From NCBI GenBank assembly GCA_030426805.1, contig JAUHXU010000001.1:480501-544500 (forward strand): 64,000 bases of DNA, read 5' to 3'. Made by a program: the position numbers and the translations under genes. Positions 1 to 7,572 of this stretch are shown piece by piece. The first letter of the stretch is position 1; each line of letters opens with the position of its first letter. The notes beneath the pieces were generated by a model, which made no database searches, was not told the origin of the DNA, and worked only from the letters and a program-made list of their open reading frames with translations. The stretch is from a bacterium. GTDB taxonomy: Bacteria; Planctomycetota; JAFGQW01.

Positions 1-673
1 AACTCCCAGCCGGAACAGGGTCAATCCGACAGGACGGGGGAGGTCGATCGTCCGGAGCGCCGCAGAGGTCGGCCCAGATCTGCGCCATCGGCCGACCGTA
101 CTCCTGGGAGTTGATGATCTTCCCGTCCACGAAAGCGTGGACGTGGGGTCTGAACACCGCGCCTTGGATACTCACCTCAATGCGCCAGAACCCGCCAGCA
201 ACCCCCGCAAAGACAGGTGACTTCCGAAGTTGAGGGAACGCGTTGCTGATGAGCTGCAAGGCCTCTCGAAGCCCCCCAGCAGCCACCGGTGGATGGCCCA
301 GGACAACTGTTGCCGGCGACGAAAACGCGTCCACACGGGTGCCGTATCTCTTGGCAACAGCGTTCGCTTTCCGCGACCCGCAGAACGGGCAGACTCCGCT
401 CATCCCACAGTACTTGGGACCTTTCCGATCACCGTACAACAACGGGCAGCAATCAGTCATGCCGTCGTACATGTAATGCACGAGGTCGGCGTTGACGGCC
501 GGAAATGACTGGGCCCGCAGGAGCGACATCTCGTGCCGGAGGATCTCGAACATCCTCGAGCGACGGATCAGTTGGATGTACCACGTGTCGGGGATTTCCC
601 AGGAGGGTCCCGGGTTAGTGGTGCCTGTACACCCTGTACCCTTTGAGCATGAAGGTAGGGAATCAAAAGCCAT
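1..673 (-). CDS. Rolling-circle (HUH) replication initiator, C-terminus cut by window edge
   Basis: Reading the minus strand from ATG 673-671 gives 224 residues open to the window edge, so the end lies outside. Cysteines cluster at residues 72-98, including a CPFCG zinc-ribbon-like motif at 95-99, followed by an Arg/Lys/Ala-rich helix. Residues 166-182 contain FWRIEVS and then PHVHAFVDG, with His177 and His179. This is the metal-binding HUH motif in the context typical of plasmid Rep proteins (Rep_1-like), followed by a Trp-containing helix (IWADLCG) also usual there. The catalytic Tyr normally lies further downstream and is not in view. A GAGGAG ribosome site precedes the ATG by about 9 nt. 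The role, nicking the origin for rolling-circle replication or transposition, is known for the family; that it acts on this element is inferred. An IS91-type transposase is the main alternative. Confidence 0.8.
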   Translation of the reverse strand, partial: MAFDSLPSCSKGTGCTGTTNPGPSWEIPDTWYIQLIRRSRMFEILRHEMSLLRAQSFPAVNADLVHYMYDGMTDCCPLLYGDRKGPKYCGMSGVCPFCGSRKANAVAKRYGTRVDAFSSPATVVLGHPPVAAGGLREALQLISNAFPQLRKSPVFAGVAGGFWRIEVSIQGAVFRPHVHAFVDGKIINSQEYGRPMAQIWADLCGAPDDRPPPSCRIDPVPAGS

Positions 674-1031
674 CGCGATCCAACTCCTCATCGGCGCGAC
701 GGAGTCTCTCGCGACGCGGGTGGTGGTGCGAAGCGCGTCTGGAGCGCACTCGGGTCGGGGACTGGGCGGATCGGAAGTGCTCAAGGTCGCGGTCACGCAA
801 GGCTCTCTCGAAGTCCAGGACGGCCTGGAATGACGAGTAGAGGCGGCGTCCAACTCGGACGTGTTCGAGTTGGACGCGTACCCCGCTTCGACTGCGCAGA
901 CCGAATCGGCAGGCCCGCCAGACGCTTCTCGGTGAAACCGAGTGTGACACTCGCGCCGCCCACCAGGAAGCAACCTGAGAAATCGGCCGAAGGCGCCGTA
1001 AGTCAGCCTCAGAAGTAGTCTTGTCGTGCAT
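663..1031 (-). CDS. Possible small protein overlapping the rep start
   Basis: A 122-residue frame starts at ATG 1031-1029 after a strong GGAGAAG ribosome site and ends at 663. Its last 11 nt therefore overlap the first codons of the replication initiator. The product is basic, with Arg-rich stretches and a charged helical C-terminus (ERALRDRDLEHF and RRADEELDRD). I recognise no family. The overlap is typical of translational coupling and resembles copy-control or leader frames upstream of rep genes, but this is inference. Against it, the frame includes the hairpin at 846-877, and its composition is low in complexity, so it may be a chance frame over an origin region. Confidence 0.35.
   Translation of the reverse strand: MHDKTTSEADLRRLRPISQVASWWAARVSHSVSPRSVWRACRFGLRSRSGVRVQLEHVRVGRRLYSSFQAVLDFERALRDRDLEHFRSAQSPTRVRSRRASHHHPRRERLRRADEELDRDGF
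846..877. repeat. Perfect 12-bp inverted repeat upstream of rep
   Basis: GCGTCCAACTCG at 846-857 is exactly complementary to CGAGTTGGACGC at 866-877, with an 8-nt spacer. It lies about 175 nt upstream of the rep start. Rolling-circle double-strand origins commonly present a nick site in such a hairpin near rep, so an origin role is plausible but inferred. A transcription terminator is less likely, as no T-run follows on either strand. Confidence 0.6.
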
Positions 1032-1531
1032 CGGCTTCTCCACGAGAGTCGGTGTTTTGAATCGACGCGAGATTGCGCCAGAGACGGATACCGCGAGACG
1101 TGGAGAGCCCGTGTCGAGAAAAGCAGGAAAAAGAAGGAGCGCCGGAAGCGGGGGCGCCAACAAAAACACTACTGAAGTAGTCGACTACCAAACGCGGCGC
1201 CGTACGCGGCGTCGCCGGACGGACACGCAGCGACTTCGACAAGGAAACACTACCGGACTATTCCGCTACCATTTCCAAGAGCAGATTCACGAGGTCGCGT
1301 GCGCACAGTGCTCATGAGCCGGCGAACGCAGCCCCGAAGGTAACCACACCGGCTTCTTGGTGTCGGCGCTTGGTTGCGTACGCGATAGGAGGAGCGAACA
1401 CGGTTGCGCGGGTAGCCTGTCCGAAACGACGTGGAAACGGGCGCAATCCGAGGTAAACTGCGCGGAGCTGGGGTTACCGAGAAGCCCCGATTTGGCAAGT
1501 GGTTACGGTCGCATTGCGTTGGGACGGTCCC
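1032..1531. other. Stretch without a convincing gene
   Basis: I see no credible coding frame here; the short frames lack ribosome sites and family motifs. The stretch contains a 12-nt perfect palindrome GTAGTCGACTAC at 1177-1188 with a flanking ACTAC/GTAGT repeat, and otherwise unremarkable sequence of lower GC than the core region. It may be part of the replication/integration region of the element to the left. Confidence 0.4.
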
Positions 1532-1578
1532 GGTTCATAACCCCAAGGTCGGCAGTTCAAGTCTGCCCTCCGGTACCA
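1532..1578 (+). other. tRNA(CAU) 3'-half remnant, candidate attachment site
   Basis: The sequence carries a tRNA anticodon loop with CAT at 1536-1538, the 3' anticodon strand CCCCA, the variable loop AGGTC, a T arm with a perfect GGCAG/CTGCC stem around TTCAAGT, and CTCCGGT-A-CCA ending at 1578. The 5' side does not match: the base pairing expected for the anticodon stem breaks after two pairs, and no acceptor partner for CTCCGGT lies at the right distance. It therefore looks like the displaced 3' half of a Met-type tRNA gene. Tyrosine-recombinase elements often leave this scar, with the element lying on the 5' side, here to the left with the rep gene. Confidence 0.55.
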
Positions 1579-1642
1579 ACCCAACCACACCCGGCCTCGC
1601 GACGCGCGACGGCTGGTTTCGCTTCGATGCGGCTTCGGCCGA

Positions 1643-1688
1643 CTCGGACCGGGTGGTCTTGCCCGAGCGGCAAGGTCTCCGGTCCGAG
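1643..1688. repeat. Nested inverted repeat
   Basis: CTCGGACCGG at 1643-1652 pairs with CCGGTCCGAG at 1679-1688, and inside it CTTGCC at 1658-1663 pairs with GGCAAG at 1669-1674. The two-tier hairpin lies between the tRNA remnant and the long palindrome. No T-run follows, so a terminator role is uncertain. Confidence 0.5.
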
Positions 1689-1728
1689 CGACGCGCCCTC
1701 CGGTCCCGCGCGCCTTCACACCCGGATT

Positions 1729-1796
1729 TGTCCCTCAACGCTGACACATTCGCGTTTGAAGGCCTTCAAACCGGAATCTGTCAGCGTTGAGGGACA
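1729..1796. repeat. 68-nt near-perfect palindrome
   Basis: TGTCCCTCAACGCTGACA at 1729-1746 is exactly complementary to 1779-1796, and the centre 1754-1771 is itself an 18-nt perfect palindrome. Folded as a whole, the two 34-nt arms differ at only three positions and leave essentially no loop. It lies 32 nt downstream of the stop codon of the minus-strand gene that ends at 1828, so it could end that transcript, but it lacks a T-run. A recombination site, replication origin hairpin or small mobile palindrome are alternatives. Confidence 0.75.
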
Positions 1797-1827
1797 GAAT
1801 CGAGTGTGAGCAGGCACGTCGAGCCGG

Positions 1828-4065
1828 CTACTCCTGACCGCCGGTCGGCTTGCTTGTCTCGGCCGAATCGGTGGCGAGCTTCAGCGTCACGTCTTTCAGC
1901 GAGAGCTTGATCGACGAGTCCTCCGACTTCTTCGCAGCGGCGCTCGGCGTCACCTTCAACACGGGCTCCAACACAGCCTCCGACACACGGGACTGAAGGC
2001 CGCCGTCGCGATGGCGGTCGAGGTCCGGCCCGGTTTTCGTGCTCAGCACGACCTCCACCAAGACTCTGAGATTACCCAGGCGCAGCTTCCCCTTGTCGTC
2101 GAACATCGCGATGCCGGTGAGGTCCACGTCGTCAAGCGCGAGCGCACCTTCTTGATCCCCGGACCCCAGTCTTCGGAAACGGCGGGCCCGGGCCGGTCCC
2201 TGGGCCCCTGCCTGTGTTCCTTGGTTGAGGCCGACGACACGTAGGAAGATATCGGCCTCGTCGACTTGGACTTGGCGATTGGACCTGCGGACGACGTTTC
2301 GCGGCCCGGAGATCGAGTAGCCGAGCGAGACGACCGCGCTGCGAAGGGCTGACTTCTTCTCCACCGTGTACGCATTCTTTGCCTGTTCGAGTGCGGTCGT
2401 CGCCGCGGCGTGTGCCGCCTTGGCTCCCTCGAGCACTTTCTTCGCGCGCCCGTGTGTGACCGCCGCCTCATCAAGCGCCTTCTGCGCCTTCTCCAGACGC
2501 TGCTTCGCCTCCCTGCACGGCTCGGACTCCCCCTGCCCGGCGCAACAGAGACGATGGAAAGCGGCCTGGGCATCGTCCCTCGCTTTCGTCGCTGCCTCGA
2601 TTGCTTTCTTTGCCGTAGCCTCTCTTGCCGTTGCGGTCTCAACTCCCTTCTTCGCTTTCACCAGCGCGTTTCGTGCTTTGTCGAGAACCGTATACGCCTG
2701 CGTCACCCGCAGAACGTCGATCGAGTAGAACCCGTTGACCTGGTTGATCCTCAGCGGTTTTCGACTGTCGCCGTACCACATGGGGATGGAAGTCCTCCGC
2801 CCCTTCTCCGAGCACACGGCGTGGCGCTCGATAGGACGCGTACGGCCAAACATGCACCAAGAGCGCGACGGCTTCGGATTGCCATTCACAAAGCGAAGGC
2901 TCGGAACGAAGTTCGCACACACGTCGTAGGTGCACTCTCGCGGGCTGAACCGCCACGCCCTCTGACGATCAACGCCCTCTATTGCTCGATCTCGACCCGC
3001 CTTGGCCACCTGCCAGGAACTGTACTTCTCGAGATCCCTCGCGAGAGCGGGTGCCTGTTCGCTAGTCTTTGGGAGCGCCTTGGTCAGTTTCTTGATCTGC
3101 TCGCCCCATCTCTCGATGTCTATCTCGTTGGGGCGAAGGAACTCCTCGCTGTCGGGGACGAACCCAAAGACCTCAGATACCTGACGGTTATCTAGCTCTA
3201 TGCCTCGGATGCTCACCGTCCTTTTCTTGTCATTAACCTCGATCCCCTCCAGGGCGGCCTTGTGGGCGTCCAAGTCCGCCTCATAGAACTTCTCGCTCCT
3301 GTCGGCCTCCACCCGTTTGGCTGCCCTCCATTTGTCGGCGTCGCCGAGGTGCGGGCGATCGACGGCCAGGCTGCACTCAGCGCCACTACAGTCCCACGTC
3401 CTGCGCACCAAGACGATCGCGGTCACTACGCGGGTGACGGGCTGTAGGTCATACTCGTGTTTTGTCGGAGCGATCGCGGAGCGGAACCGAACGCGGAGCG
3501 TGTTGGGGCCGGTAAACGACACGATCATGGTCTTGTTCGTTCGGAGCCCTTCGAGGCGGCGCGCCCGTTCTCGCAAGAACTTGACGTCGCCAGCGACCGA
3601 GGCTGCGGAGCCGACCCGTCCACCCGCAGCGAGCGCGTGGCTCATCCGTGTCAGCGCCGCGGTCATCTCTTCGATGGTCTGCGCCTCCTCGGCCGGCGTG
3701 GCCGTCAGGATCCAAAGGTCATTGTTCGCCACCTGGGCCCTGACCTGAGTACGGACGAGTTCCTGCGCACACTCAAGCTTGACCTTGCATCCTGACAGTC
3801 TGACGAGTTCCCTCGGCAACGACTCGAACGCCTCGTCTCGAAGCCGCTTCAGAATGCCTGCTTCGAGCCCCTCGATCGGCTCCCCACCGGACAGCGACTC
3901 AACGCCCTGCGCGAGCCTCCTCGCGACGTCACCCAGAGGCGGCAAGCCCCCACCCGGGGTCAGGGTGACTTCGACGAGGCCGTCGTACTGGTGGTATCGC
4001 GAGTACCAACCCGGCTCCATCGTGACCGTGAGGTGCACCTTGTAAGGGACGTAGTCAGTCGACAT
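1828..4065 (-). CDS. Large coiled-coil protein of unknown function
   Basis: The 745-residue product matches no family I recognise. It has no signal peptide. Residues about 1-455 look globular and mixed, with scattered cysteines. Residues about 455-580 are Ala/Lys/Glu-rich with heptad character, so a long coiled coil is likely. The C-terminus (about 600-745) has beta-rich segments and a Ser/Thr/Lys tail. It lies 39 nt downstream of the lipoprotein gene at 4105-4695 on the same strand, so the two probably form an operon and may work together. AGGGG abuts the ATG, an unusually short ribosome-site spacing. Codon use is less GC-biased than in genes after 4,873, which suggests transfer with the element to the left. 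Confidence 0.75.
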   Translation of the reverse strand: MSTDYVPYKVHLTVTMEPGWYSRYHQYDGLVEVTLTPGGGLPPLGDVARRLAQGVESLSGGEPIEGLEAGILKRLRDEAFESLPRELVRLSGCKVKLECAQELVRTQVRAQVANNDLWILTATPAEEAQTIEEMTAALTRMSHALAAGGRVGSAASVAGDVKFLRERARRLEGLRTNKTMIVSFTGPNTLRVRFRSAIAPTKHEYDLQPVTRVVTAIVLVRRTWDCSGAECSLAVDRPHLGDADKWRAAKRVEADRSEKFYEADLDAHKAALEGIEVNDKKRTVSIRGIELDNRQVSEVFGFVPDSEEFLRPNEIDIERWGEQIKKLTKALPKTSEQAPALARDLEKYSSWQVAKAGRDRAIEGVDRQRAWRFSPRECTYDVCANFVPSLRFVNGNPKPSRSWCMFGRTRPIERHAVCSEKGRRTSIPMWYGDSRKPLRINQVNGFYSIDVLRVTQAYTVLDKARNALVKAKKGVETATAREATAKKAIEAATKARDDAQAAFHRLCCAGQGESEPCREAKQRLEKAQKALDEAAVTHGRAKKVLEGAKAAHAAATTALEQAKNAYTVEKKSALRSAVVSLGYSISGPRNVVRRSNRQVQVDEADIFLRVVGLNQGTQAGAQGPARARRFRRLGSGDQEGALALDDVDLTGIAMFDDKGKLRLGNLRVLVEVVLSTKTGPDLDRHRDGGLQSRVSEAVLEPVLKVTPSAAAKKSEDSSIKLSLKDVTLKLATDSAETSKPTGGQE

Positions 4066-4104
4066 CCCCTGATTGAATCCAAACCCCTCGACGTTGTGGT
4101 ACTC

Positions 4105-4695
4105 CTAGAGGTTCACCATATACGTCTTGTAGGCTGCCACCAGGCTCGCGACCTCACTCGGCGGCAGGCGAAACGCGTCGCCACTCTTCTTCAGCAACTG
4201 GACGAGCGCATCCTGCACACTTTGCGGCTCTTCGATCCCACCAGGTGGATCCGGCACGTCGGGCGACTTGAACGAGCGCTTCTTCTCCTGCTCGAACTCG
4301 TATGCCTCGCGCTCCTCGCTGAGCGTCCTACGCTCCGACTGTACCGACTCGGTCTGGATCCCCGAGAAGTTCGCCTTCAGCGCCGACTCGATCGCTCGGT
4401 ATTGGAGATCGGATATCCCGACCTGCGCCTGCTGAATCGCGTTGGCGAGTTCTTGCTCGTCTCGGAGTTTGCCGAAGGAGAGGCTTTTGCCGTCGACGAC
4501 CGACGCCTCGATTGGCGTAAACAGTGGCGTCGACACGGTGATCGTGCCGATCGCGTCCTCACGCGCACCGGCCGATCCCGCAGGGACCGTCACGCACGAC
4601 GGGATCGCTGCGACGGCGCCGCACGCGAACAGCATCCAAACAAAGGCGAGACGCGGGCCGGAAGCCCGCAGGCGAATTCTGATCTTGCATCCCAT
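4105..4695 (-). CDS. Putative lipoprotein, 196 aa
   Basis: The N-terminus has a basic stretch and a hydrophobic segment ending AIPSC, so lipid attachment at a Cys near residue 33 is likely, although Pro at the -2 position is unusual. The body is helical and highly charged (a Glu/Gln/Arg-rich middle around residues 115-145), then a short Pro-rich stretch and a helical end. I recognise no family. GGGAG lies 9 nt before the ATG. It is the first gene of a two-gene unit with the large coiled-coil protein that follows at 4065-1828, which points to a shared envelope-linked job that the sequence does not reveal. A secreted non-lipidated protein is the alternative. Confidence 0.72.
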   Translation of the reverse strand: MGCKIRIRLRASGPRLAFVWMLFACGAVAAIPSCVTVPAGSAGAREDAIGTITVSTPLFTPIEASVVDGKSLSFGKLRDEQELANAIQQAQVGISDLQYRAIESALKANFSGIQTESVQSERRTLSEEREAYEFEQEKKRSFKSPDVPDPPGGIEEPQSVQDALVQLLKKSGDAFRLPPSEVASLVAAYKTYMVNL

Positions 4696-4872
4696 AGCAG
4701 CGGGCTCCCAAGTTCGCGCCCATGCGCGGAGCCCCGCCTATAGCGCTTCGCCATAAGACAGACCTCGAGCCTGGGCGTGGACTTACGGCACCCGCTTGCC
4801 GCGTTTCACCAGTAGTAGCGGCCGCGATTTAGCCATCGCATTCTGCGAATGTCAAGGGAACAGCTTCGCCGA

Positions 4873-7209
4873 TCAGAACCGGATGCCCGCTGCGACCCCG
4901 ACGTTCCGGCCCGGGCCGTCGACGCCGCTGCCCGGCTCGCGGTAGGTCTTGTCGAACAGGTTCTCGACGAAGAAGGTCAGGTCGCGACGCCCGTCTTCGC
5001 TGCGCCAGCCGAGTTGGAAGTCGCACACGCCGTAGCCGGGCATGCTTCCGTCGGGGCTGCCGGCGACCGTGAGCCGGATGTCGCCGGAGTCCGGATCGCT
5101 CGGATCGGTCGCGACGTCGTCGTACGCGTCGTGGAAGCGAACCTGGAACAGCCCCCACCACGAGCGGTCGTGCTCGTAGCGCACGCCGGCGCGGCCGTAG
5201 AAGCGGTTGGCGCGGGAGAGGTTGTCGCGGTTCGTGCCCCCGCCCGGCTGCGGGATGTCCTTCGTCGCGTCGACGAGGCTGACCGATCCGACCAACGCCA
5301 GACGGCTCTCCTCCGGCATCGCGACGAACGGGATCGCCCAGTCCCAGAGGACCTCGAACCCCATCAAGCGTGCGTCTTCGATGTTCGTGAACTGGCCGGA
5401 GCCCGCGAAGTCCGGTTGGATCAAGTCGTCGACGAACGTGTAGAACCCGGTGACGCCGAACTGATCGCGCCCGCGGCGCCAGCGCCACCCGAGTTCGGCC
5501 GTATAGCTGATCTCCGGGTCGAGGTCCGGATTGCCCTGGGCGGGCGTGCCGCTGGAGCCGCGATCGACCGCGCCGTCCAAGTTCGTCAGGTTCGGCGCGC
5601 GGAACGCCTTCGAGAACCCGACAAAGACGTTGTGGTTGTCGTCGAGTCGAACCAGACCGCGCAGGCTGCCCGTGAAGTCGGACGCGTCTCCATCCACGTT
5701 GCCGAAGGACCAGTCGTAGTAACTGTATCGCGCACCGGCGAGCAGGTTGAAGCAGTCGCTGATGTCCCAGCTGTCCTGGACGAACACGCCGAACGTCCAG
5801 TAGTCGCTGTCGTCGGAGACCGTCGTGCGATTGCCCCAGTTCTGCGGCTCGAACGGCATCGCCTGATACGGGTTCGTCGACCCGGATGGCGACCGGAACT
5901 CGCGGAACCCGTTGTCGGTGTTCTCGAAGATCCCGGTCACGCCCCACGTGAGTTCGTGCGTGTCCTTGCTGCCGAGGTAGGTCGTCGCCTGGAGGTCGAG
6001 GCCGTAGGCGTCGATTCGATCCTCGCGCTCGCGGCGTCGATACTGCGCGTTCGCCGCGCCCTGGTTCCGGATCTCCTCCCGGGTCTCGTCCTCGAACCAC
6101 CGGTGCCACCAGACCGTCGTCTGGAGGCGATCGATCGCGCTGCCGCCGATCTGCCACGTGTCGCGCAGGTGCACGTACGAGAACGTCTGCGGATCGAACG
6201 ACCGGGAGATACGGGACGGGATCCCGGTGTTCTCGAAGTAGCCGTCCGGGCGGGGCGCATCGTTCTGCTGCGTGTAGCCGGACTTGAACTCGAGCAGGTG
6301 ATCGTCGAAGCCGCCGAACGCGATGCGAACGCCGCCGCCGATCTGATCGTACGACGTGTTCGGGATCTCGTCGTAGCGCATCACGCCGGCACCGAACACG
6401 TGGTCCTCGAAGTCCTTCCCGCCGACGCGGTCGTGGAAGTCCCGCAGATCGACGTCCACGGAGAACGCCCAGTCGCCATGGCGTCCGTCGAAGCCGCCCT
6501 GCAGGATCGCGCCGTTGGCGACGTCGACGCGGGTGCGCACCCACGGCGAAAACCCCTGCTCGACGTCGCGCCCCGCATTCGTCAGCTGGAAGTCCAACGC
6601 GCCGGTCAGGCCGTCGGAGCCGTTGACGACCGACGACGAGCCGAGGATCACGTCGATCGATTGGATGCTCGAGTCCGGCACCATCGCCGCATACTGGTTC
6701 GGCCCCGGCCGCATGAATGCGTGGCTGAGCCGCACGCCGTCGATCATCAGCAGGGTCTGCTCGCCGGTCAGGCCGCGGATGAACGGGCTCGTCTGGTTCG
6801 GCGCGGTGTGCTGGATGAAGACGCCGGGCCCGTAGTTGATGCGATCCAGGGCGGTGCGGCCGATTGCCTGATCGAGGGCGAGGCGATCGTGGCGGTAGAA
6901 CGCATACGGCTGATCGAACGGATCCGCGCTCAACCGCGTCGCCGTGATGTCCGACGGCGGGAAGCGGACTTCGCGCGCCGGCGCCTCGCCGTCCCCGCCC
7001 TTCTTCTCGTCATCGTCCGGCGGCGAGTCCTCGCGCGCCACGTCCGGCGGCGCGCCGCTCTCGCCCCCGGTCGACTGCGCGGTGCCCGTCACGGTCACGA
7101 ACACGAGCGACAGCATTGCGAGCGACATTCCGAACCAGTTGGCGCGACCGAGCATGCGGGTCCGGGCCGCGTCGCGCGCGCGGAGACGGACGGTGGGTTC
7201 GTTCATCAT
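4873..7209 (-). CDS. TonB-dependent outer-membrane receptor
   Basis: The 778-residue protein has a signal peptide (hydrophobic core about residues 27-45), then an acidic disordered linker to about residue 80. A plug domain spans about 85-215, with DITATR near its start and the stretches IRGLTGEQTLLMIDGVRLSH and VVNGSDGLTGALDF. A long beta-barrel region follows, ending in VENLFDKTYREPG and a terminal Phe, as expected for an outer-membrane barrel. The family imports siderophores, haem, cobalamin or sugars using TonB energy; the ligand cannot be read here, although the plug resembles BtuB/haem-type receptors. Two ATG codons are adjacent (7209 and 7206) after AAGGA, and either could start. It is divergent from ppc with 363 nt between. 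Confidence 0.9.
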   Translation of the reverse strand: MMNEPTVRLRARDAARTRMLGRANWFGMSLAMLSLVFVTVTGTAQSTGGESGAPPDVAREDSPPDDDEKKGGDGEAPAREVRFPPSDITATRLSADPFDQPYAFYRHDRLALDQAIGRTALDRINYGPGVFIQHTAPNQTSPFIRGLTGEQTLLMIDGVRLSHAFMRPGPNQYAAMVPDSSIQSIDVILGSSSVVNGSDGLTGALDFQLTNAGRDVEQGFSPWVRTRVDVANGAILQGGFDGRHGDWAFSVDVDLRDFHDRVGGKDFEDHVFGAGVMRYDEIPNTSYDQIGGGVRIAFGGFDDHLLEFKSGYTQQNDAPRPDGYFENTGIPSRISRSFDPQTFSYVHLRDTWQIGGSAIDRLQTTVWWHRWFEDETREEIRNQGAANAQYRRREREDRIDAYGLDLQATTYLGSKDTHELTWGVTGIFENTDNGFREFRSPSGSTNPYQAMPFEPQNWGNRTTVSDDSDYWTFGVFVQDSWDISDCFNLLAGARYSYYDWSFGNVDGDASDFTGSLRGLVRLDDNHNVFVGFSKAFRAPNLTNLDGAVDRGSSGTPAQGNPDLDPEISYTAELGWRWRRGRDQFGVTGFYTFVDDLIQPDFAGSGQFTNIEDARLMGFEVLWDWAIPFVAMPEESRLALVGSVSLVDATKDIPQPGGGTNRDNLSRANRFYGRAGVRYEHDRSWWGLFQVRFHDAYDDVATDPSDPDSGDIRLTVAGSPDGSMPGYGVCDFQLGWRSEDGRRDLTFFVENLFDKTYREPGSGVDGPGRNVGVAAGIRF

Positions 7210-7572
7210 TCCTTCGTGAGCCTTCGAACTCTGATTTCGTCGTCAGAATCGACTCCGCGAACGGGCCGTGGGCCCGCACCAAATCACTGCAGGCGCCGTG
7301 AGCGCATCTCGACGGCCGTCGGTTCGCCGATTCTGAGAATTGTTTCGGTAGCCAAACGACCGCCGAATCCGCTCGGCATCGGCCGCTTCCGGCACGCTGC
7401 GGATATCATCAGGCTTTTCGGCCCGTTTGAAGGGCGTTCGATCAGACCCGCCGACGAGGTGCTCCATGAAGAAGGGGACGCTGCCCCTCGTGACGCGAAA
7501 CGCGCTCGCCGGCTCTCGCCCGACCGAAGCACGCTCTGCCGGCAGCCGCGCCATCGTGCTATCGTCTTGCGG
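7210..7572. other. Divergent intergenic region between receptor and ppc
   Basis: This 363-nt gap must hold the promoters of the minus-strand receptor and plus-strand ppc. I looked for a cobalamin riboswitch B12 box and a Fur-like operator and saw neither. A 38-codon frame from ATG 7466 exists, but it has no support. Confidence 0.4.

Noticed and set aside
1009..1242. Minus-strand open frame of 77 codons
   Set aside because: It starts on TTG with no ribosome site and has no similarity; it overlaps a better frame.
1476..1578. Complete tRNA gene
   Set aside because: From the best acceptor-like start the length is 103 nt and the acceptor stem has several mismatches; the D region is too long. Only the 3' half is convincing.
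7210..7572. Cobalamin riboswitch upstream of the TonB receptor
   Set aside because: No B12 box or associated stems were found on the minus strand.
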